Positions 1-5,719 of a DNA stretch of 6,370 nt are shown piece after piece (the first letter of the stretch is position 1; the number at the start of each line of letters is the position of its first letter). The stretch lies in the NCBI GenBank assembly GCA_020859965.1, contig JAJBVF010000164.1, forward strand, positions 1 to 6,370. The letters are read 5' to 3'. The stretch is from Clostridiales bacterium (GTDB taxonomy: Bacteria > Bacillota > Clostridia > Lachnospirales > Lachnospiraceae). The notes below the pieces were generated by a model. It made no database searches. It was not told where the DNA came from and worked only from the letters and a program-made list of their open reading frames with translations. The translations under genes were made by a program, and so were the position numbers.

Positions 1-65
1 ACTTTTTCGGCATACTCCGGCACCATCTCCGGGCGATGGATAATATTAACAATCTTTTTGTACAT
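1..65 (-). CDS. Partial 5' end of an unidentified gene downstream of malG
   Basis: An ATG at 65-63 on the minus strand opens a frame that runs off the window edge. It gives about 22 residues beginning MYKKIVNIIHRPEM and ending in PEYAEKV. The sequence AGGAAAGGG lies about 6 bases upstream of the ATG, which supports this as a true start. The gene follows malG on the same strand after 99 bases, so it is probably part of the same maltodextrin operon. Genes in this position in related operons are often glycoside hydrolases or glucanotransferases, but the short N-terminus shows no family motif and I do not recognise it. Confidence 0.6.
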   Translation of the reverse strand, partial: MYKKIVNIIHRPEMVPEYAEK

Positions 66-164
66 AGCTTTCCCTTTCCTGTCTGTTATACCCGATCCAT
101 ATTTTCTCATTAGATTTTCAGCATCCGTCTTCCAATGCCAGCTTTTCCTGGCAGATTCCTGGCA
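66..164 (-). other. malG to downstream-gene spacer with a hairpin
   Basis: The 99-base gap after malG contains a 7-bp inverted repeat, ATGCCAG (135-141) with CTGGCAT (159-165). A competing 6-bp pairing, TGCCAG (136-141) with CTGGCA (148-153), is also possible. The outer arm overlaps the malG stop codon. No T-run follows on the minus strand, so this is not a standard terminator. It may act as a mild attenuator or mRNA-stabilising structure, or it may be chance. No promoter was seen. Confidence 0.3.
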
Positions 165-1019
165 TCATCCTTTCACCGCACCGCCGGTAATTCCTTCCAC
201 ATAGAATTTCTGCATGATCATAAAGAGGATTGAAATTGGAATCGATACGAGTACACCTCCGCAGCAGAAGATCGTAAAGTACGAATTGATCAGGCTCTTG
301 TCAAGCATCTTGTAGAGTCCGATCGCCACCGTATATTTGGACGAAATACCTGAATTCAGGATCATCTTTGCGTAGACGAAATCCATCCAGGGCGTCAGGA
401 AGCTGCTGATTACCGTATACACGATGATCGGGCGGCTCATCGGAATGATGATATTTGTAAAAATCCTCGCCTCATTACAGCCGTCAATTCGAGCCGACTC
501 ACAGAGTGCCCGCGGTATCGTGTCAAAAAAGCCCTTCGCGATCAGATAACCCAGTCCGGAAGATGCCGAATACACCATGATCAGACCGGCATAGCTGTTC
601 GTCAGGTTGAACGACTTCAAGGTAAAGTACACTGCGATCATCGCCAGCATACCCGGAAACAGGTTCAGGATCACGGCCATATTCATCAGCGGTTTGCGCA
701 TCGGAAAGCGCATAACCGAGGTCGCGTATGCCACCATCAGCACAAATGCAGTCGAGATTACGCAGGTAAAGCACGCAATGATAAACGTATTCATAAACCA
801 CTGCGGGAACTGCTGCACCGTGTCCGTCTCAAAGAGCAGCTGTTTGTAATGAGTCAGACTCCACTCCTGCGGGAAGAAGGTACTCGTATTCATTCCGGAA
901 TACGCGCTGAACGAGGTCGTCACCAGCCATACGATCGGAATCAGCCAGATAAATGCCAGCACCGCGATCAGCAGATTGTGGAGGAAAATGCCTCTCTGTT
1001 TCTTTTTGGATCCAGTCAT
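165..1019 (-). CDS. malG: Maltose/maltodextrin-type ABC transporter permease, MalG/MalD family
   Basis: This is one of the two membrane subunits of a CUT1 carbohydrate importer. It should pair with MalF and receive sugar from the binding protein. The protein has 284 residues, normal for MalG. About six membrane segments are visible, near residues 12-34, 74-100, 112-133, 143-162, 195-215 and 247-270. The cytoplasmic EAA loop that docks the ATPase is at about 174-193, with core ESARIDG and a following IIIP. The ATG overlaps the malF stop as TAATG, and AGAGGAGGA lies about 10 bases upstream, so translation is likely coupled to malF. The stop is TGA. No ATPase gene is nearby, so a shared MsmX/MalK-type ATPase encoded elsewhere is inferred. 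Substrate is inferred from family resemblance; another alpha-glucoside is possible. Confidence 0.88.
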   Translation of the reverse strand: MTGSKKKQRGIFLHNLLIAVLAFIWLIPIVWLVTTSFSAYSGMNTSTFFPQEWSLTHYKQLLFETDTVQQFPQWFMNTFIIACFTCVISTAFVLMVAYATSVMRFPMRKPLMNMAVILNLFPGMLAMIAVYFTLKSFNLTNSYAGLIMVYSASSGLGYLIAKGFFDTIPRALCESARIDGCNEARIFTNIIIPMSRPIIVYTVISSFLTPWMDFVYAKMILNSGISSKYTVAIGLYKMLDKSLINSYFTIFCCGGVLVSIPISILFMIMQKFYVEGITGGAVKG

Positions 1020-2479
1020 TATTGATATTCCTCCTCTCTGTCTCCTTGGATCAGCCGGTTAAACGCAAACAGCGTAAACACCGCGCAGATGACAAAGACT
1101 ACAATACCGATAACAGAAGCCATCTTGTAGTTGTAATAATCCTGCGTCAGACGGAACAGCCAGGTCACCAGCAGATCGACTTCCTTGGCCTGTGAATTTG
1201 CCATCGCCTGGTTTGTCGTCGTGTAGACATTCTCTGTCAACAGGTAGATTACATTAAAATTATTGATATTCTTTACGAAGTCTGTGACAAGCGCAGGTCC
1301 TGTGACAAACAGCATATACGGCATCGTAATGCTCCTGAAGATCTGGAACGGTCTTGCTCCGTCCACACGCGCACTTTCCAGCTGATCCGAAGGCAGATTC
1401 ATCAGCACGCCAGTCGCGATCAGCATCTGATACGGCACACCAATCCAGATGTTGATCAGGATGATCATCACATGCGCCCAGCCCGGCGCAGACAAAAACG
1501 GAATATAGCTGGTCGATATCAGGCCGATATTCCGCAAAAACCCGGTCAGACCAATGTTCGCGCAAATCGTATTGACAATGCCTCCGTTTGAGAAAAAGTT
1601 TCGCACCAGCAGCAGCGATACAAACTGCGGCACCGCAATCGTCACAACAAACAGGGTCCTCCACAGCTTCGGCAGCCGCGTCTTCGCGCTGTTCAGAAGC
1701 AGCGAAAGCAGAATACCGCCGATATAAGTGGTAAACGTGGCAAAGAATGCCCAGACAAGCGTCCATCCGAGGACACGCACAAACGCATAGCCAAACGTGC
1801 TGGTCAGACCGCCGCCGCCAAACAGACTGATAAAGTTGTCCAGGCCAACCCACCAGAACAGGTCATTCGGCGGCATATGATTCTGGTCATAATTGGTAAA
1901 CGCCACCAGAATCAGCAGCAGGATCGGTATCGCGGTAAAGATCACAATACCAAGCACCGGAAGCGTGAGCAGCGTGATATGGAACTTTTCATCCAGATAG
2001 GATCTCAGATCCTCACGGAACGTATTGATATGTATCCCACGCTCCGCCTGCACCTGCAGACGATACGCGTTTACCACATTTTTCATCCAGACTACCGCAA
2101 ACGCAAACCAGACCACAAAGCTGATCAGCGAATAAAGCAGGATCTGGAACGAATTGTCATAATCATTGAATTCGCTCTTCATCGTCGCCATATTGAAAAC
2201 CTTTTCCATCTTCACTGTGCCGAGCGTGCCGAATTTCGGTACATACTGCAGAGCGAATATAAAGGTAAACGCAATGACCGCCACCTCAAGTATTGTCATC
2301 AGAAGAGCCTTGATGTACTGCTTCCGTCTGGCATATCCCGCACCCATCCAGATGAGCGAAAGCTTTACGAAAGCATCGCCTTTGGCAACCGCAGTGCCAA
2401 AAGCGGAAAACCATTTGCCAATGGCTCTGAAAAAGCCGCCCACCGCGGAAGCAGCTCCCAGTTTTTCCTTTTTATCCAT
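1019..2479 (-). CDS. malF: Maltose/maltodextrin-type ABC transporter permease, MalF/MalC family, with N-terminal extension
   Basis: This is the larger membrane subunit of the CUT1 importer. The 486-residue protein carries an EAA loop at about 368-387 (ESARVDG, then TMPY). After it come stretches resembling known MalF proteins: NNFNVIYLLT near 406-415 and VDLLVTWLFRLTQ near 434-446, comparable to the TDLLVNYTYRIAF segment of E. coli MalF. The first ~165 residues are extra relative to a minimal permease: a basic soluble stretch with ARRKQ near 50-54, membrane segments near 57-79 and 112-132, and a charged linker. There is no large periplasmic insert like the P2 domain of E. coli MalF, because only ~35 residues separate the segments ending near 194 and starting near 230. 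The start is well supported by GAAGGGAGG about 6 bases upstream of ATG. The stop TAA overlaps the malG ATG by one base. Confidence 0.88.
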   Translation of the reverse strand: MDKKEKLGAASAVGGFFRAIGKWFSAFGTAVAKGDAFVKLSLIWMGAGYARRKQYIKALLMTILEVAVIAFTFIFALQYVPKFGTLGTVKMEKVFNMATMKSEFNDYDNSFQILLYSLISFVVWFAFAVVWMKNVVNAYRLQVQAERGIHINTFREDLRSYLDEKFHITLLTLPVLGIVIFTAIPILLLILVAFTNYDQNHMPPNDLFWWVGLDNFISLFGGGGLTSTFGYAFVRVLGWTLVWAFFATFTTYIGGILLSLLLNSAKTRLPKLWRTLFVVTIAVPQFVSLLLVRNFFSNGGIVNTICANIGLTGFLRNIGLISTSYIPFLSAPGWAHVMIILINIWIGVPYQMLIATGVLMNLPSDQLESARVDGARPFQIFRSITMPYMLFVTGPALVTDFVKNINNFNVIYLLTENVYTTTNQAMANSQAKEVDLLVTWLFRLTQDYYNYKMASVIGIVVFVICAVFTLFAFNRLIQGDREEEYQ

Positions 2480-2514
2480 AGAAACCTCCCTTCAAAGCAG
2501 CGAATGATCGGCAG

Positions 2515-2532
2515 GAGGCAGCTTTCTGCCTC
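2515..2532. repeat. 7-bp perfect hairpin upstream of malF
   Basis: GAGGCAG (2515-2521) and CTGCCTC (2526-2532) form a perfect 7-bp stem with a 4-base loop. It lies 36 bases before the malF start in the operon mRNA. No T-run follows on either strand, so it is not an intrinsic terminator. It sits at the left edge of the structured element at 2542-2730 and may belong to it. Confidence 0.5.
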
Positions 2533-2541
2533 ATAGCCGTC

Positions 2542-2730
2542 CGCGCGAGCCGCGTCCTACGTCATAAGGATTGCCGGCAATGCCGGTTGATTCCTTATGG
2601 CGTGGCGAAAGCTGGATAAACTCCTCACGCGGCTCGTGTGCAATCGGATAGGGGAACGCCTCGTTTCCCCTATCCGCCTGGCGCGGGGCGCGTGTGGCGT
2701 AAGCCACAAAACACAGTACGCGCCCTGTGC
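2542..2730 (+). ncRNA. Candidate structured RNA or structured repeat, antisense to the mal operon
   Basis: Four helices fill this gap. P1: 2542-2555 with 2627-2640, 14 bp. P2, inside P1: 2557-2570 with 2592-2605, 14 bp, capped by CCGGC (2574-2578) with GCCGG (2582-2586). P3: CGGATAGGGGAA (2645-2656) with its exact complement (2665-2676), 12 bp, 8-base loop. P4: 2681-2692 with 2719-2730, 12 bp, continued by TGTGGC (2693-2698) with GCCACA (2703-2708), which closes a GTAA loop of the GNRA type. P1, P2 and P4 each contain two G-U pairs when read as plus-strand RNA. On the minus strand these six would be A-C mismatches. That argues for a plus-strand RNA selected for structure. No coding frame, plus-strand promoter or plus-strand terminator was recognised. 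A mobile or dispersed palindromic element is an alternative. I do not recognise the family. Confidence 0.5.
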
Positions 2731-2767
2731 ATAAAAACAGGCAGGAGCCGGATATCCGCCCCCTGCC
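2731..2767 (-). terminator. Rho-independent terminator after malE
   Basis: On the minus strand GGCAGG (2767-2762) pairs with CCTGCC (2745-2740). An inner CGG/CCG pairing closes a short ATAT loop, and TGTTTTTAT follows immediately (2739-2731). It lies 43 bases past the malE stop and before malF, so it probably acts as a partial terminator that makes malE mRNA more abundant than malFG mRNA. No promoter for malFG alone was seen between it and malF. Confidence 0.7.
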
Positions 2768-2809
2768 CGATCTTCAAGTCGTATTAGAATCCTGTGCAGA
2801 AATCTGTGC

Positions 2810-4075
2810 TTACTCGATCGCTGCCGTCACACCTTCTACCAGGCTGTCCAGTGCTTCCTGGATCGCTGCCTCGTCATCAACTGCCAGGCTGCCCTGTGCG
2901 ATCAGCTCGCCAAATGTAGCGGTCGGATCCCAGAACTTGTCGCCCACTCTCTGTACCTGGCCATAAGCGGACTGCTCTGCCAGTGCTGCCTGTGCGACAT
3001 TCTCAAGAACTGCGTCAGAAGAAGAAACATTGATATTGGAAGGTCCGCTCTGGCGCTGTGTAAAGAATTCTTCCTGAGAAGACTCGTTGGTGATATATTC
3101 TGCAAAGAGCACTGCCCATCCGGACTGCTCTGAGAAACCATTTACACCTACATACTTATATCCGGATACAGAACCCTGCTGTACCTGATCATCACCGATC
3201 GTAAAGGTCGGAAGCTTGGTAGCCGCATATCCATCGCCGAATGCGCTCTGAGCTGCTTCCGCATCCCATGTACCGGAAACTACCGCTACAAGGTCGCCGG
3301 ATGCGATCTGATTGGAGATATCGCCGTCTGCGATCGCCATGAACGCTTCGTTGCCAGCGATCTCAAGCATCGCCTATACTACCTGTACACCTGTGTATCC
3401 ATCTTCGCTGGTACCATTCCAGTCGATGGTCGTTGTACCGTCGTCATTCAGACCAGTCGTAAAGCCTGCGCCATAGAAGAAGGAAGCATTGTACCAGCCG
3501 GAGTTCAGAGTCATGCCAACCTTGCCGCCTGCCTCTGCTGCCGCTGCCAGAAGAGTATCCCAGGACGCTGCGTCTTCCGCTGAAATAACAGAAGAATCAT
3601 AATACAGGAAATAGCCATTGTCCGCCGCACGCGGAAATGCATACAGATCTCCGTCTATCGAAGCTGCCTCTACGGAACCCTCTACGTTCGCACTCTTCAC
3701 ATCGTCAAGCGTCTTTCCCGCATACGCTTCGATCACTTCCGCATACTCTTCCAGATCCAGAAGAGCGCCCGCATTTACCAGAGCGGTAAGCTGATCATCC
3801 GGGAATGCATACACATCAGCAGCAGCCTCTACGTCTGTCAGAACCGTATCCTTCGCTGTAGACTCGGACTCCACACCGATCTGGATGTCAAATGTCGCGT
3901 ACTCCGCATATGTTTCCTTGAACCCTTCTGCCAGCTCACTAAGAAGCGTCTGGTCTTCCTCTGCTCCCCACACGGTCAGGGACACGGTCTCGGTCTCATC
4001 CGCACTTACGCACATAGCAGAAGACAATGCCATCGCTCCTGTCAGGGTAACTGCAAGAACTTTTTTTAATTTCAT
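2810..4075 (-). pseudogene. malE: Maltose/maltodextrin-type solute-binding protein interrupted by an in-frame amber codon
   Basis: This gene encodes the extracellular sugar-binding component that delivers substrate to MalF-MalG. It spans 421 sense-plus-amber codons, the usual MalE length, in one unbroken frame except for TAG at codon 234. The N-part (residues 1-233) has a signal peptide (MKLKKVLAVTL...), the mature start SLTVWGAEEDQ, and lobe sequences such as DVYAFPDDQL and LYAFPRAADNGYFLYYDS. The C-part contains AVVSGTWDAEAA, KLPTF and GYKYVGVNGFS, as expected for the second lobe. AAGGAGGATA precedes the ATG by about 8 bases. The signal peptide lacks a good lipobox (SAMC rather than AGC-like); cleavage after VSA is possible. 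There is no convincing ribosome site for restarting at the ATG two codons past the TAG. The truncated product would lack most of the C-lobe. A sequencing error or stop suppression would restore the gene. Confidence 0.85.
3374..3376 (-). other. In-frame TAG (amber) codon in malE
   Basis: Codons on the minus strand read Val-Gln-Val-Val-TAG-Ala-Met-Leu-Glu-Ile, with the same frame continuing for 187 more codons. One base change from several sense codons (for example CAG, AAG, GAG or TGG) would create it. The complete genes in the window end in TAA or TGA, so TAG is otherwise unused as a stop here. Confidence 0.9.
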
Positions 4076-4109
4076 TCGAGTATCCTCCTTATTTTGTTCT
4101 ACTGCGTCT

Positions 4110-4132
4110 GTTGCGCAATTTTTTTGCGCAAC
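4110..4132 (-). promoter_or_regulatory. 9-bp hairpin in the malE mRNA leader
   Basis: GTTGCGCAA (4110-4118) and TTGCGCAAC (4124-4132) are perfect inverted copies separated by five T residues. In the malE transcript the hairpin begins about 11 bases from the predicted start site, and its first arm is also part of operator A. It could protect the 5' end of the mRNA, add a second operator half-site, or both. Confidence 0.6.
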
Positions 4133-4140
4133 CGTTTGCT
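4126..4140. promoter_or_regulatory. Operator A for the LacI-family regulator (malE promoter)
   Basis: GCGCAACCGTTTGCT contains the near-palindrome GCAACCGTTTGC (4128-4139), close to the GCAAACGTTTGC type of site bound by LacI-family sugar regulators. It lies about 10 bp beyond the malE -10 box, covering roughly +3 to +17, where a bound protein would block transcription. The same 12-mer GCGCAACCGTTT recurs near the lacI promoter and in the lacI-malE gap. Confidence 0.75.
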
Positions 4141-4149
4141 CGTAAGTTT

Positions 4150-4178
4150 AGTATAACCCATCCATTCCTTCATGTCAA
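4150..4178 (-). promoter_or_regulatory. malE (mal operon) promoter
   Basis: On the minus strand a perfect -35 box TTGACA (4178-4173) is followed after 17 bp by the -10 box TATACT (4155-4150). Transcription would start near 4143, giving a leader of about 68 bases before the malE ATG. The near-consensus boxes suggest strong expression when repression is lifted. It should drive malE and, through the downstream terminator, malF, malG and the next gene. Confidence 0.85.
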
Positions 4179-4247
4179 TTATACGAAACTGCCAGTATTA
4201 TCCTTTCTTTTTTGTGCATTATTTACAATTATTTTCAACCAGCCTGT

Positions 4248-4262
4248 TTGCAAGCGCAACCG
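4248..4262 (+). promoter_or_regulatory. Possible catabolite-responsive element (cre)
   Basis: TTGCAAGCGCAACCG matches the CcpA cre consensus WTGNAANCGNWNNCW at all positions but the last. It overlaps operator B and lies about 110 bp upstream of the malE start site. The overlap means the resemblance could simply reflect the related GCAA..TTGC operator of the local regulator. Confidence 0.3.
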
Positions 4263-4268
4263 TTTGCG
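4254..4268. promoter_or_regulatory. Operator B, distal copy in the lacI-malE gap
   Basis: GCGCAACCGTTTGCG repeats operator A in 14 of 15 bases and has the most symmetric flanks of the three copies. Its centre is 128 bp from that of operator A, about 12 helical turns, so a tetramer or paired dimers could loop the DNA across the malE promoter. No good promoter sits right next to it. Confidence 0.65.
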
Positions 4269-4342
4269 TTCCTGTTGCTCCGCGGTTTTTTGGGATTTTC
4301 CGGCTCGTTGCTTCGCGTGAATAAAGAAAAGAGCGTATCCGA

Positions 4343-5356
4343 TTATTTTGTCGATTCCCTGAGTATCACCTGATAATTCAGAGGCACATACTCTCCTTCG
4401 ACCGGTTCGCCAAGCTGTTCAAGCAGGAGCCTGCAGGCATTCATACCCAGGCTTCTGGTGTTAAAATGAAGGCTCGTAACTGAAGGAATCGAATATTCCA
4501 GCATCGTACTGTCATATAAACTGGCCACCCGTATTTCCTGTGGGATTTTCACATTCCGTTCCCGCAGACATCCCAGAAGCATATTCGCAATATAGTCATC
4601 CATACAGACGATCCCGTCAGCCCCCGATTCGAGGATTTTTTCCACCGCTGCCGCTACCTTCGTGTAGCTGTTCATATCCATAAAGATCAGATTCCCGTCA
4701 GTCCGGACATGATAATCATCATGCGCATCCTCAAATCCCTGCCTGCGGCTTTTCGTCACAAGATGAGAACGGTTTCCGCCCAACAGGGCAAGGCGTTTCA
4801 ACCCTTTCATCAGAAGAATGCCTGTAAGCTCCCGGCATCCTTCCCGGTTCTGATTATCGATCCAGATGAGGGAGGAATCTTCCTCTTCCGGCGTCCCAAT
4901 CGCCACAAAAGGAACCTTTTTCTCCTGCAGATATTTTTGAACGGTCGAATTTGCAAGCGACCGGCTCACGATCACACCATCCACCTTGCGATTGGAAATC
5001 ATGCGCTGCAGCTGTGTAAGTTCCTTTCCATCTACCATCGAAATAATAATGTCATAATTGTGCTGCGCCGCTTTCTCACAGATTCCGCTCATACATTCTT
5101 TAAAAAAGGGAAAATCAATCTCCGTATAATCATCCGGCATCAGCAGACCAATATTGTATGTCTTATTCTGGGCAAGTCCTTTCGCGATCGCATTCGGACG
5201 GTAATCATGCTGATCAATACAGGCCAGCACACGCTCCCGCGTCGCGCGGCTGATCCGCCCCTTGCCGGAAATCGCCCTGGAAACCGTCGTCTTGCTAATG
5301 CCAAGTTCACGGGCAACGTCATCGATCGTATATCGTTTCTTCTCCTCTTCAGCCAT
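4343..5356 (-). CDS. LacI-family transcriptional regulator of the mal operon
   Basis: This is a DNA-binding repressor, predicted to sense a sugar and control the adjacent transporter genes and itself. From the ATG at 5356 it has 337 residues, the standard LacI length. Residues 9-30 (YTIDDVARELGIS, then TTVSRAIS) form the helix-turn-helix. YRPNAIAKGL near 52-61 is the hinge helix that enters the minor groove. A periplasmic-binding-protein-like sensor follows, with IGLLMP near 69-74, KVDGVIVSR, the GGNRSH stretch, and SVTSLHFN near the C-terminus. A longer reading from a GTG at 5413 adds 19 residues but has no ribosome site. GGGGGA lies 7 bases before the chosen ATG. The gene stands upstream of malE on the same strand with no clear terminator between them. 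It resembles MalR-type regulators, but the inducer is not proven. Confidence 0.88.
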   Translation of the reverse strand: MAEEEKKRYTIDDVARELGISKTTVSRAISGKGRISRATRERVLACIDQHDYRPNAIAKGLAQNKTYNIGLLMPDDYTEIDFPFFKECMSGICEKAAQHNYDIIISMVDGKELTQLQRMISNRKVDGVIVSRSLANSTVQKYLQEKKVPFVAIGTPEEEDSSLIWIDNQNREGCRELTGILLMKGLKRLALLGGNRSHLVTKSRRQGFEDAHDDYHVRTDGNLIFMDMNSYTKVAAAVEKILESGADGIVCMDDYIANMLLGCLRERNVKIPQEIRVASLYDSTMLEYSIPSVTSLHFNTRSLGMNACRLLLEQLGEPVEGEYVPLNYQVILRESTK

Positions 5357-5440
5357 ACTAAAATCCCCCATACCCTGTTTCTCATTTCCGGGAACGCTGC
5401 GGCATCCCGGCACTCATCCGGTATATCCGGGCGATGGAAT

Positions 5441-5454
5441 GCGCAACCGTTTAT
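5441..5454. promoter_or_regulatory. Operator C at the lacI promoter (autoregulation)
   Basis: GCGCAACCGTTTAT shares its first 12 bases with operators A and B, but the outer half-site is weaker (TTTAT instead of TTTGC). It starts about 10 bp past the lacI -10 box, almost the same placement as operator A in the malE promoter. The degenerate half-site suggests weaker binding and so milder self-repression. Confidence 0.65.
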
Positions 5455-5464
5455 CCTGTTTTTT

Positions 5465-5493
5465 AAGATAGCAAACAATAACGAAAATATCAA
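5465..5493 (-). promoter_or_regulatory. lacI-family regulator promoter
   Basis: On the minus strand TTGATA (5493-5488) and TATCTT (5470-5465) are separated by 17 bp. Transcription would start near 5458 and leave a leader of about 100 bases. The leader contains a small CCGGG (5388-5392) / CCCGG (5406-5410) inverted repeat. The boxes are weaker than those of malE, as expected for a regulator. Confidence 0.6.
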
Positions 5494-5566
5494 GCAAAAC
5501 CACTTCAACTTTAGAAGTAAAGGAAGATTTATTGGAAAGGGTTGCATCTGCCAGAAAAAAAGTCTG

Positions 5567-5595
5567 TTGTAATTCTGCTTCTTTACAATTATAAT
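5567..5595 (+). promoter_or_regulatory. Probable promoter of the GNAT gene
   Basis: TTGTAA (5567-5572) and a perfect TATAAT (5590-5595) are 17 bp apart on the plus strand. Transcription would begin near 5602, leaving an untranslated leader of about 118 bases. A second TATAAT at 5693-5698 lies nearer the gene but has no matching -35 box. Confidence 0.55.
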
Positions 5596-5610
5596 CTGAA
5601 TAATGACTGT

Positions 5611-5649
5611 GCATTCCTTTTGATCCACAGCCACAATCAACAGGAATGC
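5611..5649 (+). repeat. Inverted repeat in the GNAT leader
   Basis: GCATTCCT (5611-5618) and AGGAATGC (5642-5649) are perfect 8-base inverted copies with a 23-base gap. They lie in the predicted leader of the acetyltransferase mRNA. They could form a leader hairpin or be a protein-binding site. No riboswitch family was recognised. Confidence 0.4.
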
Positions 5650-5719
5650 CTGTAGCTGCAGACAAACGGAATATCTGGACATCATCACTAATTATAATTA
5701 CAGGGGGCAATACTTTCTT

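Noticed and set aside
1877..2536. Long plus-strand open frame opposite malF
   Set aside because: It is the complement of a well-supported permease gene, has a composition rich in His, Arg and Gln typical of shadow frames, and shows no domain.
2810..3370. Independent gene starting at the ATG after the malE amber codon
   Set aside because: It is in the same frame as malE, continues its second lobe directly, has no signal peptide and no convincing ribosome site, so it is the 3' part of a broken malE.
4111..4131. Two TTGCGCAA copies as the start of a short repeat array
   Set aside because: Only two copies exist and they are better explained as the arms of one hairpin; no CRISPR-like array is present.
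4269..4342. Terminator for the LacI-family gene
   Set aside because: The stretch after the stop has T-rich patches on the minus strand but no stable stem directly before them.
5357..5413. Upstream extension of the LacI-family protein from a GTG at 5413
   Set aside because: No ribosome site precedes the GTG, the extra 19 residues do not resemble a LacI N-terminus, and GGGGGA is correctly placed before the ATG at 5356.
28..5438. 13-base identical match TCCGGGCGATGGA near 28-40 and 5426-5438
   Set aside because: A match of this length is expected by chance about once in a window this size, and one copy lies within a coding start while the other is in a leader.
5140..5710. Minus-strand open frames across the lacI-GNAT gap
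   Set aside because: They overlap the regulator gene in another frame or cover promoter sequence, have no recognisable motif or ribosome site, and are best read as shadows.
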